Source: Linnemannia hyalina | Lineage: Eukaryota; Mortierellomycota; Mortierellomycetes; Mortierellales; Mortierellaceae | Length of the DNA: 64,000 nt | Direction: 5' to 3' | NCBI GenBank assembly: GCA_019671135.1 | Contig: JAHRHY010000005.1 | Location: 1,674,001 to 1,738,000 of the forward strand | Part shown: in pieces, positions 1-11,530 of the stretch | How the letters are laid out: each line of letters starts with the position of its first letter | Numbering within the stretch: the first letter of the stretch is position 1 | Position numbers and translations under genes: made by a program | The notes under the pieces: generated by a model | Databases searched by the model: none | What the model was told of the DNA's origin: nothing | The model's input: the letters and a program-made list of their open reading frames with translations, nothing else

Positions 1-1550
1 TCAAGCAAAAGAGTACAACAACGCAGATCAGTCGTTTGGTGTAGCAAAAAGTGCCTAACTTCCGCAAAAAAAACTGTTGTTCTGGAATACAAACAGGAGA
101 AAAAAAAGGCATTCGCATCTACCACCGGACCATCGAACACCGTGTTCGTATCCAGTTTTCAGCTTTGCCGCGGAGAATGACAAACACCATGTGTGAAAAA
201 GGGGGGAAATGAAAAAAGGAACGGAGGGTGTCAAGTATGACAAACTGAGCCTCTGTGAGCGGCAAAGATAGCTCAAGGAGGATGCGGAAGAGGTGGAAGG
301 GAGGTCCGACTCGTATTATTTTCAATAATTTAAGAAAAAAAGGAATACGGCTTTCTCATGACTTCTGGACCTCGGTACATGGCATTGCATCGCATAGGAT
401 GAGGAGGAATGTATGTATGGAAAGTGAAATGAAGGGTCGCATACAAACAGCATTCAGGAAAAAGGCACGGGTTGTCCCCGTTTTTTGACGCTTGATGCCT
501 GACTAGTTGCTTTTTATTTTTTGCTTGATGGATATTTGTAGTCAGTCAAGAGCTGGATGAAAAAAAAGAACAATACTTGACGTGAAAGAATATTCAACTG
601 GGGGTTTGTGGTATCTATGCCCATCGCCTTTCGGGTAAAAGGAAAAGTACTCATTATCACTCACAAAAGAAGAGAACATTGAAAACCAGATAAGAGGGAA
701 AAGGTGGGAGGGAGATAGAAGGGAAAAGGGTGTGTGGGTACAAGCCAATGGCGAGTCAATCCAAAGTAAAAAGACAAGGTAACTCCTGGTACGTGAAGGA
801 TCTTGCTCTTCTATGTCTGAAGTTTTGATCTACCTTGCTGGTTCGAGAAAGGCTATAGCTTCGAGTAGAAAAGAGCAGAGTAATGAAAAATGAAATGAAA
901 CGAGATGGCTCAAGAGAGATGAAAAAGGGGAGGAGGAGGGATAAGCAACTCGTATAATCAAAACCGGTGTTGTCCATGTGTCCATCTGTGGAAGGTTGTG
1001 CGTTTTTGTTTGCTGCGAGGTGTCCACTGTTTGCTGTTTTCATCTGTTTTCTTCTTGGCTTCAACCCCTTGCTCTCTTCTCTCTCTCGTTACTTCAGTGA
1101 CACATTCGGAGCTTTGCTTGAACAGCAACAATGACAAACGGACAGCAGTTGGTGGAGTTGAATTAACAAAAGGTGAAAAAGAAGGGGAAGGGGTTTTGTG
1201 ACGGGGGTGAGTGAACTCGCTCAAGAAAAGACACAGCATGCAATCCAACGATGAATATTGAACGGGTGAGTATGCGAATTCCCCCCTTTGCTTCTGCTCC
1301 CTGCTCCTGGTTCTTGCTCCTTGCTCTTTGTGCATTGGGTGCATTGTTCGTTGCCCTGTGGTTTTTTCTTTCCTTTCTCTAGTCGATTTGCACGGTGCAA
1401 GCAAGCAAGGTGTCCCACCTAACCAACACTACGTCTTTTAGGGGGCAAAATGTTCTCTCAATGCTACTTTCCTTTTCTTTACAACTGATGACCACAATCC
1501 TTGAGTACGGACGAATAAAGGGCAGTTGGATTTCGTGGTTCACAAGAATC
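1..1550. other. Non-coding upstream region, no gene seen
   Basis: No open frame here resembles a protein. The longest frames are short, lack plausible starts and have the biased composition of intergenic DNA. GATA-type hexamers of the AGATAA/AGATAG class occur near 265, 687 and 713. Such sites can bind fungal nitrogen GATA factors, but they are frequent by chance and are only a hint. Confidence 0.6.
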
Positions 1551-1771
1551 CTTTTTACTTCCTTCTCATCTTTTCATTTCCTTCTTTCTCTTTTCTTTCT
1601 TTTCTCTCTTTTCTCTCTTTTCTTTTTCCCTTCTCTCTTCCAACTCTCACTCTTTCCCTACCCCGCGCTTATTATCCGCTTCAAATATTCACACGACAGC
1701 TCACTTACTCACACCCCCACTTTCCCTTCCACCCACACTTACAAAGCATCCATCCCAAACCCACAGCCACC
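1551..1771 (+). promoter_or_regulatory. Pyrimidine-rich proximal promoter/5' leader of the Urc4 gene
   Basis: About 100 bases from 1551 to 1660 are almost pure C and T on the coding strand. A C/A-rich leader follows directly up to the ATG at 1772. CT tracts just upstream of the transcription start are common in filamentous fungal promoters. The same arrangement precedes the UreG gene and others in this window. Confidence 0.5.
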
Positions 1772-2594
1772 ATGACTCCTGCACCCACAACCGCAGAGAC
1801 CGTCGCCTACTTAAAGTCGCTGCCCGCCGTCCGCGAAAGAGCCGAGCTCGTCTACGCCAAGGCCCAAGGTCGCCAGCTCAAGCACTTTGACGTCGACTTT
1901 TCAAAACTCGGCGATGTCGCCAAATTCGTCGTCTCATTGATTAAGCGCGACTATGACGCCAAGGATATCCCAAACATCCCACCTCACACCCGTCTCCGCC
2001 ATTTCGACGTTGGCCAAAAGGACCGCATCCAACAGTTGTGCGAGAGCTGGAAGGGCCGTATCGATAACCTCGAGACCGTCCGTCGACTTGTCGATCTGAT
2101 TGTCGTCTCTGTCCTCCTTGATGCCGGTGCTGGAGACAGATGGACGTTCGAGGTTAAGCCAGATAACATCCAGAAGGTTGCTCGATCTTACTCTCGGTCG
2201 GAAGGTCTTGCTCTGGCCTCGCTCGCCATGTTCAAGGAGGGTCGCTTCTCTGGCGATATCCATCGCGCTCATCAAGTCGATGGTACGTAATCGCCTGCGA
2301 TACTTTCTGTACAACAATCATGGCATTGAATGGGTCCACCTGGATAACGATCAATTGTGTTCACACCTTGGACTGGGAGTGATACTCTAGATGGGGTTGC
2401 TGGTCGAGCAGGCCTCAGGCCTTCTTTTCTGGAGGTGTTATTTGTTTAACTGCGCGGTACACACACACCAACAACCTTGTGTGTGTTCTTTTCAGTGTGC
2501 CCCTTTTCTGTTACCTTTCATTTGCCTCATTGCTACATGCGAAAGAAGGTCATAGTTGTTGCGCTATTTTGCCGTCCGTGTGGAGTGTGTGGTG

Positions 2595-2658
<64 letters not shown>

Positions 2659-5069
2659 GAATTCTGTGTAATTGCGTGCATCCTTGACCCTTTAGCTGGG
2701 TCCGACTCTCCTGGTCTCCCCCATGCCTCTTTTCTCCTTGTTCTCTATTACTCCTTGTCCGCCTTTTCCCACATCACCGCAACACTACATGACAAAAGGG
2801 GTAACATTTTGCATTGTGCGCCTTTCGTTTTGTCAGGTTCAGTTGTCCTGGGTACCTATGTGTTACTAGCGTGTGTATGTGTGCTTCGTGTTTACCATGG
2901 TTGGACAAAGGATCCATTTTGTTCATGTCTGTCAGTCGCAATCGCACCCCTCGCATCACTTCTTTTTTATCTCCTTATTTCGTTCTTCCTATCCATGTCT
3001 TTTTTTTCTCATACTTCCTTGACGTTCTCGCGTTCTTTTTTTATTTTCTGCCTTTTCTTCCTTATTGTCCTTGACCTTCTTAACCTCCCCTTGAGAAAGG
3101 AGGAGGAAAGAAGGATCATGAGGAAGATCAGGGGCAAAGAGAGGAGAGAGGTGGCCGTGCTAATATTGAGATGCGGTGCCCGTGAAGAAGGCATGCCCTT
3201 GGATGTAAATTGGGGAGGATCCCTAATGGTGTTTGAAAGCATGCAGGCTCACCCTTTCTTTGCTCCTGCTGCTGTGTTTGTTACTGTTGTGGTTGGTAAC
3301 AACAAGAACAAACCAATTGGGAAGTACCACAAGATAGGCATGTGTATGGGTATCGATTCATCCAGCGTGATCTTTCTTCACACCCGCAGCCTGTACCCCC
3401 TGTTTGCTGGGGTGGAGAAGAAGAGGACGAAGAAGAAGCGTACGGAAGGGTGACCCTTTTTTCATTCATTCATTTGTCTCTCTCGGCCAGTGACATTGTC
3501 CCAACGAAATTTAAATCTGGACAAGTGACCACAATACAGTTCCTTCATTGACAGCTCTTGTACTTGTTTCTTCTCATAGCCGATGGACTCTGCAGCTTGA
3601 CACTCGAGAGCCTCAGGGAAGGATTCCAGGTTGACGAGCAGAAGAACCCTCTGCTCGGTCTCGAAGGTCGATGGGAGCTACTCCGTCGACTCGGCAAGGC
3701 CCTCAAGCTTCATCCTGAATACTTTGCCAGCTCCGAGAACGCCGTATGTGTGTGTTTTTTTTTGGTTACTTCCCACGCATGTCATTACCAACGATAATGG
3801 ATAGGCTAGTAACTAACCTCGTTCTTTTTCAATTGCGTGTCTGTGCTTTTAGCCTCTTCGTCCTGGAAACATGGTTGGTATGTACCTCTAATGCAATCAT
3901 TTCATGCAGTTCAGGGATGACCACCGACAATGCGAAGGACGGACAGACAACACGCCCTATGTCGAACGAACGCCAACCTCATATGCAAGATGACAACGAT
4001 GGAAGAAAAAGAGCGCAAAGGGGATCGTCATGCTCCCTCTCTTCAAGCCCATCACACAGGTCGCACATAGTCCTTTCCTTCTGTCGTGTGGTGTACCAAC
4101 AAACACTTTTTTAAACTTGTCATTTGTAGATTACTTGTTCAAGGAGGGATCGGACAGACCACGCCGCAAGGACAAGTATGTGGTTCGCACGGAGTCGTTG
4201 TTCAAGGTTGTGATTGACGGGTTCGCAGAGATCTGGCCACCATCGCGTACAACTGTCGGAGATGTTTCCTTAGGCGATGTTTGGCCCTGCGATGCCCTCA
4301 AGACGTCGTCGACCCCAGCGGACTCGACTGACCACTTTGTGGTCTTCCACAAGCTGTCGCAGTGGATGACCTATTCGATCATGGAACCCCTCGAGACCAT
4401 GCTCAACATTGAGTGGGAACATGCTAACCTCCTCACCGGACTCCCCGAGTATCGCAATGGTAATGTCCGCTATTCATTCTTTTTATCGGTCCTTATCGCA
4501 TACGAGATTTTTTCTCATGCAACGAAATCTGAGGGATACTAACACGGGTTTCTTCTTTCCCTCGACTCTACCCCCAATAGGTGGACTGTTGATTGATTTG
4601 GGATTCATGACACTGAAGCCCAAGGAGGAGGAGCGCGGCTTGGTCAACTACAAGCACAATGCTCTCAAGCCAGGTCAACCCGCAGTCGAGGTCGTGCCGA
4701 CATTTGAGCCCAGCGATCCCGTCATCATCGAGTGGCGCGCCATGACCGTCGCCGCACTCGATCGGATTGCCGTCGAAGTCCGCAAGCAGCTCAACTTGCC
4801 CAACCTCACCCTTGCCCAAGTCCTCCAAGGCGGCACCTGGAACGTAAGTTCACATTCGCACTTTCCCCCCTCTTTTTCTTGTTCTTTATTCCTTTGCTGC
4901 TCGCTTTTGTTCATGTCGCAGGCTAAGTACTGTCTCTGCCAAACTAACGTGACCTTCGCATTGATTATTACTCTCTACGTCGTAGGCTGGGCGAGAGATT
5001 GCTTCGGTATCACGACCCAACACCAAGGGACCACCTATCGCCATCTTGAGCGACGGCACCTTGTTCTAA
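1772..5069 (+). CDS. URC4: Urc4/Urg3-type uracil catabolism protein (DUF1688 family)
   Basis: Six exons: 1772-2282, 3580-3743, 3853-3877, 4130-4459, 4581-4843 and 4986-5069 (458 aa). Phases agree and all introns are GT-AG. The protein matches the DUF1688 family (yeast Urc4, fission yeast Urg3). Recognisable strings include HQVDADGL across intron 1, RPGNMVDYLF across exons 3-4 and GGLLIDLGF across exons 4-5. The family is required for the URC route of uracil breakdown, which releases urea and a three-carbon acid; the exact reaction of Urc4 is not settled. The start lies after a CT-rich leader with a CCACC-ATG context. Intron 1 is 1297 bases, far above the other introns here, and holds a long TG microsatellite. 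Exon 3 is only 25 bases. Urease and UreG lie 13-20 kb downstream, which fits a shared nitrogen-salvage role. The gene faces the uL14m gene tail to tail. Confidence 0.9.
2603..2657. repeat. (TG)n microsatellite, about 27 units
   Basis: An uninterrupted TG run follows a short TA run, inside intron 1 of the Urc4 gene. Alternating purine-pyrimidine DNA of this length can adopt Z-form and is expected to vary in length between strains. Confidence 0.95.
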
Positions 5070-5631
5070 GTGGATTGATCTTACGAATTCTTCCTGCTAT
5101 CCTCCCTTTCTCTCTTTTTTGCACGATATTTTTTCCTTTCGATGATATATAATTCCTGGCGCGCAGCCTCTTTTTTCTCGCAAAGTTGATGAGGACTGGT
5201 TACATACACAAGAAAAACAAACAGAAATAAAAAAAAATGCTTTATGGATATCAAGTAGTAATGGAAACAGAAAAAAAATGTACGAAAAGAAGTGGAAGAA
5301 CGAAGCAAGGGAGGAAAGGATGGAGTGCAGACAGTAGGTTGAGTAATGTGAGATGATGTTGTCAGAGTGGAAAATGGGCTTGATGAAAGAGAGAGCTTAT
5401 TGGGGAAAAGCTTGCTGAAAAGAGCTTGCTGGTGCGATGTACATAGGGCCTACCCAGTTCAAATCGATCCAGCTAGTTTCCTGTTCTCCTCGATATCCAA
5501 TATTTTCGGTCCTTTGCCACCTCTCGACGCCATATCCTTTCACTCAGAGTGCTGTGTGCTCCTGTCCAAGTCTTCCTCAATCGCTTCCCTGTATGTGTTG
5601 TATGTTGTTGACAATTTCTCCTGAGAGGCAT
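5070..5631. other. Convergent intergenic region (Urc4 / uL14m 3' ends)
   Basis: Shared 3' flank of two tail-to-tail genes. It is AT-rich just after the Urc4 stop, with an AATAAA-like run near 5226 that may serve as a polyadenylation signal. No coding potential was seen. Confidence 0.55.
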
Positions 5632-6543
5632 TTAGATGACCTTGGGAGCCAAGCTCAACAACTTCATCCAGCGCTTCTGCCTCAACTCTCCCGAGACGAC
5701 ACCGAGGACACGAGTACCCAAAGGCTCACCCTGCTTGTTCAAGAGTACACAGGCGTTGTCATCAAAACGAACATAGCGACCATCAGGACGGAGGGTCTCC
5801 TTGCGGGCGCGGACTACAAGCGCATGGCGGACATCACCCTTCTTCACCTTGGGCACACCCGATGCCGTTGCCACGGCGTTTGCCTTGGCCTTGTTCACAA
5901 CCACCACAATCTCATCACCTAGTTTATACAGTATCAGGGGAAAAGGGGGAAATGGGTTAGTCGGAAGTGCTTGAAGCAAATATTCTTCACTTCTGGCGTT
6001 CAAAGGGGTGATGGAAGCGAGAAAGTGGCGTGAGTTCCCGAGATGCTATTCGGCCGCGCTTGTCGATTTGCTTTTTTCTGAGTCGTCCGTTTCCTTGGGC
6101 CGCTGCATTCCATGTTGTACATCAGCGCTGTAGGCCTTGGGTGCTGCCCTGCTCCGTTCAAAATGGAAGAGGCGCCTTTTCCGGGCCGAGCTTCATCCTC
6201 AACAGTGTCCCTGACCAAGTCCACTTGACTTTCTCCGTCTCTTCAAGATCGATAGCCTTGACTACAATCAAGGCCGGAGGGAGAAGAGCCGCTCCTTTTC
6301 CGAATCATGCTTCCGTTGCTCTCTATGCGTCTGTGGTTCTGCTCTTTTCTTCGTTGAGAAGTCCTGGTTCCGGTTCGGAGTGTTGTTGTTGCTGTTGGTT
6401 CCTGCTTGCTGACTTTGCTCTGGAAGCTCGACTTGTCTATTACCTATCCTGGCGTATTTGCCTCCGTGCAAGACGCGGATACACTCTGCCCAAACGGCTC
6501 CCGAGTTGTCGATGACGTTGATGATGGACTTTAACTGAAGCAT
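5632..6543 (-). CDS. MRPL38: Mitochondrial large-subunit ribosomal protein uL14m
   Basis: Two exons on the minus strand, 6444-6543 and 5632-5918, joined across a Gly codon (128 aa). The protein reads as a bacterial-type L14 along its whole length. It has the N-terminal DNSGA motif (residues 12-16), the KKGDV segment, RPDGRYVRFDDNA in the middle and ELRQKRWMKLLSLAP at the end. Bacterial-type sequence in a spliced nuclear gene points to the mitochondrial ribosome (yeast Mrpl38 family), where L14 sits at the subunit interface. No long targeting presequence is visible; short basic starts are usual for this protein. The intron is 525 bases, long for so small a gene. Confidence 0.9.
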
Positions 6544-6717
6544 CCTCGGTTATGTATGAATTGTGAATGAGTGAAAGAAAAAAGTGAAGGTGAAGGTGGA
6601 ATGGAGCGACGGAAAAGTTGATCAGGGGGTGTAAAGCCCTGACAATGCAGTTCGGGGGCCTGTTTATTTCAAAAAGACAGTCTCAAGTCCTGCACGTGAT
6701 AAGATCTGGGGCAGTAG

Positions 6718-6903
6718 AGAACTTGCTCCATTGCCACTCGATATCATTTTAAAGCGTTTGACCCCCGCATCGTCCTTGCTGCTGTAGACCTGGCGATCAC
6801 CCAAGCCCGTGCTCAGCTGGCAGAGAAGAAGCGCCAGAGCGAGGAACGCCAACCCCCTCCCCCGGTCGAGCCGCCCCCGACCGACACCAACCATCCTACC
6901 TAA
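6718..6903 (+). pseudogene. Coding-like C-terminal remnant without a start
   Basis: A 61-codon open stretch ends at TAA 6901-6903 and has no Met. From about 6755 it reads like real protein: a hydrophobic AFDPRIVLAAVDLAITQ part, then charged AEKKRQSEERQ, then a proline-rich PPPPVEPPP tail. It lies directly upstream of the uL14m start on the other strand. It may be the last exon or decayed end of an unrecognised gene, or chance. A minus-strand frame covers the same bases but looks like the antisense of the proline tract. Confidence 0.3.
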
Positions 6904-8408
6904 CATTTGTACTCTATTTTCTCTGTATTTTATTTACCCTGCCTTTTTCAGGTTCTCTGTTTATCGATTTCTCCCAGTTTAGATGTAGTTTGTGTGCTTT
7001 CTTGGAAAATATTTTTTGATTTGGCGGTGACTTGAAGCTAACGAGTATCAGTTTTCTGCACGCACTCCCACGACGCAAAAAAATGTTCCCATTGCCACCA
7101 AAATAATGGATGAGACTGCCTTGACACTGGACACGTTGGCCCTTTTGTGCTCTTTTTTTTTTTTTTTTTTTTTCTTTCTCTAAAGACCTGATTCGGGCTT
7201 TGCAAGGGATACCTTGTACGAGTGTACACAACAATACGTAGGGAGAAACAGTTTGGCATGTGGGCATGTGGGCATGCAGTTGTCTGCCTTCCCGTCGGTT
7301 TTTTGTGCTTTGCTTTATCTTTATCAAATGCCACAATGCCACAATGCCACAAGTTCACACACATGCATTGACGCAAACAATGCAAAGTGAGCAAAGCAAA
7401 GCCTTTTTTTTTTTGTGTATTCCTCGGGGGAAAAAGAAAACTGTGTATTAATGGTTTGTTTGTTTGAATTGTACTAGTATTAAGTGAATGAATGTAATTA
7501 AGTGAACAACGAACAGCAATGAACAACTAACAAAAACGAAGCAAGAAGAGAAGCAGAGTATGATGGATATGTACAAGAGTCGGCCTGGAGAAAAGTCGAC
7601 AATGAAGAAGAGAAAGGATGTACAAGAAGAATGAGGTATATGTGTATGATACAAGACGAAAGACTCTCCCTAAAAAAAAATAAGGAAACAATTGACTCTT
7701 CGCCTCATCCGTCTCCAAGAGCCAGCCAAGAGAGATGTTTGTGTGTGGATGAGGGAAAGGGAGAGGAAAGGACCAAAAGGAGGAATGCGATCCTTCTGAA
7801 CCTATTTCTGTCACAATTGTTTCCATTCCGTTCGTCACACCTTACCGCGCCGCACAGGGCACGGCCACAGGCAAGAAGGCAGGATAAAAAAGGCTGGGCA
7901 GGGTAACAACACCCTGTCCCAAAGAAGAGAAACAAAGGATGAGAGAGAAAGGAAAAGATGCAAAAGGGAGACTAATTGAAAAAGAAAGAGAGGGGTGTTG
8001 AAGCCAAGCGAGAGAATGAGGAATGGCAAGTCTTCTCTTTGTGTTCCCATCGAAGGAAGGGAGATTGAGAGCGGACAAATAGATTCTGCTCCTCTTTTCC
8101 TTGGACCCAAGGGTGGTTGTCGAAACAATAGGGAGGTGAGAAACATTTTAGAGAAAAGAGGGGGAAGAAAAAAGAAAAGGGGTAAAGCGCAACAACAACA
8201 AAAACCTCCGCTGGCTGGGATAATGGAAGAGGAAGAGTCGACGAGGAGCAAGAGACCGTGCTGGGCTGGATTGAGTGGACTGGACTGGGCTTTGGGCTGA
8301 TGGCCTGCGTTCCCTTTCCTTCCGCCCCTTTTCCGCCACCTCCTCCTCGGATGTTTTTTTTGTTACGTATGTCCGCCGTCAAAGGGAGGGTGGGAACCCT
8401 TTTGTTTT
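6904..8408. other. Gene-free region between uL14m and the zinc-finger gene
   Basis: No supported gene. It contains a run of about 20 T near 7154-7173 and three tandem copies of ATGCCACA near 7328-7351. A purine-rich plus strand begins near 7550 and continues into the zinc-finger gene region. Confidence 0.5.
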
Positions 8409-9686
8409 TTAGACCGCCTGACTGAGCATGCTCAACACCAAGGCTGCCTCCTCGACCTTGCGGCGGAGACGGTACTTGCGAGCCCAGAGACGCTTGCTCT
8501 TGCGGGTACGCTCCTTGCGGTCCTTATCGTCCTTGACACGGCCATCGGGCAACGAGTCCCACTTGCACTTGCGAGGGTGCATCGTTGGGGACATGTTGTG
8601 AACATTCTTGAGGTGGCGGCGCAAGTTGCAGTTTTGGTTCTTGCTGGGCTTGAAGGCGCGACTGCAGACAGGGCAGAGCAACAACTGGGTTGTGGTGGGG
8701 ACAGGGGTCATCGACGATGAGGAAGAGGTCGAGGCCAAAGAAGTCATCGAAGTTGATGCCTCAGACATGGAGTCAAAGCGATCCTCAGCAGGCGAAGGGG
8801 AAGAATCCATCGAGAACTCGGAACCATCGGGTGACAGCGAGCGAGAGTCAGACATCGAGGTGGTATATTCATATGCGTCTTCTTCTTCATAATCATCCTC
8901 ATCCTCGGCGAAGGAGGGACTGCGACGAAGAGATTCTCTTTCTTCCTCCTTTGGGGCCGCCATTAAAGGATGGATCGATTGGTAAGCGTATGAAGCCGAG
9001 GGAGAGGTCGAGGCGGTTGACATGGGTGGGCGCGATTGGAAGTAGTCGTTGACAAAACCAAAGGAAGAACGCTGTTGCTGTTGTTGAACTTGCTCGGTGG
9101 GCTGACGAAGATGGTGATCAATATGATCGCGAGGAGAGGGATGGGACGAGTACATATCTCTGGGCGAGGAAGGGCTGGGGAGAGGACGAGAGGCCAGAGA
9201 AGGGGAAGAGGTAGAGAAGTGAGGAGGAGGGAGGGTGCGTCCCTGATAGATGGATGGAGAAAAAGGCTTGAGTTCTTGTTGCTTGCTGGATGAAGAGTAG
9301 GGATGGTGGCGAGGGGAATGAGAATAAGATGGAGAAGGATAAAAGAGAGGAGAAGAAGGAGAGAAAGGAGCAAAGTGCCTCAATTGAAGAGAAGGGAGGG
9401 TGGGCTTGTAGGACGACTCCTGAGAGAGCGAAGGGGATCTGCTCATTCCATCGCATGGGGTGGCTGGGCCAGGTGACACAGACTGAGAGCGGTCAGTGGA
9501 CGTGCTGTAGGCAGAGAGGAGCGACGAGGTCGACGAGGTCGAGTACGATCGGCTTTGAAACGTCATGGGAGGCGAAGGAGAACCAGGGGAGGCAGAGCGA
9601 TAAGGACGCGATGAAGAGTTGGGCGATGTGGAAGAGGTGTAGGGAACAAAGCTGGTGTGAATAGATGGAAGGTCAATAGACGACAT
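8409..9686 (-). CDS. Ser/Pro-rich C2H2-type zinc-finger protein, likely transcription factor
   Basis: A single-exon frame of 425 aa is read from ATG 9686 to TAA 8409. Residues 1-330 are low-complexity, dominated by Ser, Pro, Thr and Tyr, with an acidic patch (EDEDDYEEEDAYEY) around residue 265. A zinc finger follows: CPVC at 338-341 and H358/H363, giving C-X2-C-X16-H-X4-H. After it come strongly basic stretches (RKERTRKSKRLWARKYRLRRK) that look like a nuclear localisation or DNA-binding extension. The frame stays open upstream to 10019, but those 111 residues translate a CT-rich leader. The 9686 start was preferred because an AATAG splice-acceptor-like site lies a few bases before it, suggesting a 5'-UTR intron. 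It probably acts in the nucleus as a regulator. Its targets are unknown, though it lies between the Urc4 and urease genes. Confidence 0.75.
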   Translation of the reverse strand: MSSIDLPSIHTSFVPYTSSTSPNSSSRPYRSASPGSPSPPMTFQSRSYSTSSTSSLLSAYSTSTDRSQSVSPGPATPCDGMSRSPSLSQESSYKPTLPSLQLRHFAPFSPSSPLFYPSPSYSHSPRHHPYSSSSKQQELKPFSPSIYQGRTLPPPHFSTSSPSLASRPLPSPSSPRDMYSSHPSPRDHIDHHLRQPTEQVQQQQQRSSFGFVNDYFQSRPPMSTASTSPSASYAYQSIHPLMAAPKEEERESLRRSPSFAEDEDDYEEEDAYEYTTSMSDSRSLSPDGSEFSMDSSPSPAEDRFDSMSEASTSMTSLASTSSSSSMTPVPTTTQLLLCPVCSRAFKPSKNQNCNLRRHLKNVHNMSPTMHPRKCKWDSLPDGRVKDDKDRKERTRKSKRLWARKYRLRRKVEEAALVLSMLSQAV

Positions 9687-11530
9687 TGGTGCGAGTTGTC
9701 TATTTATGTCTGGGAGAAGGAAGGAAAGAAGTGAAAGGGAAAACGGGCGTTGGAGATTTGGAAGGGGAGGGAGGGAAAGAGAGAAAGCACAAAAGGGGTG
9801 AAATGGAAAGAAAGAAAGGGACAGGGGGAGGAAGAAAAGATAATTGATTGTTCTACTGTCACAGCACTTGTTATGCAATGCTGATGACGATGTGTGGATG
9901 AGAATACTACCGAGTTGGACAATGGTTGGATGGAGTATAGTAAGGCAGGGGAATGAGTAGATAAAAAAAGAGACGCGAAGAAAAAAAGATGCAGGATGTG
10001 GGAAGGGCTGATTTGGCAATTATTTATGCTGCTTGATCTTGTTGCTGGGATGGGAAGAATAGCGCAATAGACAGGGCGAGTCGGAGGCAGAGTGTGTAGA
10101 TGAGAGGAGAAGGAAGAGGTGGATGGTGATATCTGTTCATCATTGTTTGCACAACAAGTAATCAAGAAGGAGAAACGAAAAAGAGAGGGATGTTTGTCAG
10201 TTAACCATGGTAGTAATCAAAATAAACCATTGGACATATCATCAATTGTGGATAATTAGCAACGCATTTGAAAGACCACAATCATTTACCGAAGAGAAAG
10301 TTTGTCTGGAAGGAGAATAAGATAAAGAGATGATAGAAAGTGGTCGTGAAGTTGAGAGAAAAAGAAGAGGACAGGGTATTTATGTATCTGTGAATTGAGA
10401 GGAACAAAAGAAGGGTTCAAGGGGTGAAGAGGTGTATGTGATGCGAGTATGAAGATGTGGAGTATTTGAAATGTAATGAGGGAGGGTACGAGAGGAAGGA
10501 TAAGGTAAGCGAAGCGAGAAGAGAGACTGACCAGCCGGTGGTGGGAATGGGAAGGATGATGGATGGGGACACAAAGAAGAGAAGACAGCGGAAGAAAAAA
10601 TAGAAAATAGAAAAAAAAAAAACACAAGGGATTTAGGTCTTTTTATCCTTGAGTTTTTCAGGATGGAAAGAAGACTAAGGAAAACCAGAAACAAGGGATG
10701 AGATGGGATGGGCGCACACACTTAGTCACCTTACATTTTCGTACAATGAGAGCTGGGTAGACGAGAGTACAGAGCCAAGTGGGAGAAAAGGAGGAGGAGA
10801 GAATGCGTGATTGAGTGATGGAAAAGGGAGTGAGTTGACAAGGGTCAAAGGAAAGAAGCGTACACAACTAACAATCTAACAACGCGTTGAAGACAATTGA
10901 CTGGGAAAGATTGAATAGACACGAAGGAAAAAAAGAGACCTGCAGCCATACAAATCAACAAGGGGCAAGGACGTCTGAATTGAAAATAAGTAATTGAATT
11001 GAGATAGATTACAAAGAAGAGTAAGAGGGAAAGAAGGGAAAAAAAGGGAGAGAAGGTTAATGCGAGAGCATTATGAAGACAGGAGGACAGACGAAGAAAG
11101 AAGAACAAAGACACAAGAAAGGAAGAGAAGGATGTGAACTGTGAAAAGGAGGATGTTGAATCGATTTGTTGTTTTTTAGCAAAGAGTACAACACGACACA
11201 GAAGGTAGATGTGAGCAAATAGGAGAAAAAAAAAGAGTGGGAGAAAGGGGGCAGTGGTGCATATAGAAAAAGGAACTCAAAGAGGGGAGGATGGTCAATT
11301 CAAACAAGCCCAAAACGCGGTTTGGTTTAGTTCGTTTGGGCGTGTATATAAAATAAAACCAATTCAAAAAAAAAAGACAAGGGGGACGAAGGTGAGTGTT
11401 TGAGCCAAGGATAATAATGGATGAGCGTACGGATAGATAGAGTCATTTCAAAGAGCCATAGGAACAAAAAGAAAAGGGGGTTCAACAATTCGACGAAAAT
11501 GAACCTTTTTTTTGTTCTTGTTTCTTTTCT
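9687..11530 (-). promoter_or_regulatory. Long pyrimidine-rich 5' leader/promoter of the zinc-finger gene
   Basis: On the coding (minus) strand this stretch is dominated by C and T; the plus strand is correspondingly almost all A and G. The leader likely holds at least one 5'-UTR intron: an acceptor-like site lies near 9698 and GTAAG-type donors occur upstream, for example near 10725 on the minus strand. No conserved protein is seen. Confidence 0.4.

Noticed and set aside
2479..3453. Open frame of 324 codons on the plus strand
   Set aside because: It runs through the TG microsatellite inside Urc4 intron 1; the translation is Cys/Val repeats and low complexity with no family resemblance.
6664..6906. 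Minus-strand 80-codon frame with a signal-peptide-like start
   Set aside because: Its hydrophobic part is the antisense of a more protein-like plus-strand stretch, and it overlaps the presumed uL14m promoter.
9687..10019. 111-codon N-terminal extension of the zinc-finger protein
   Set aside because: The added residues translate a CT-rich leader (Phe/Ser/Leu/Pro runs) and a splice acceptor-like site lies just before the chosen start.
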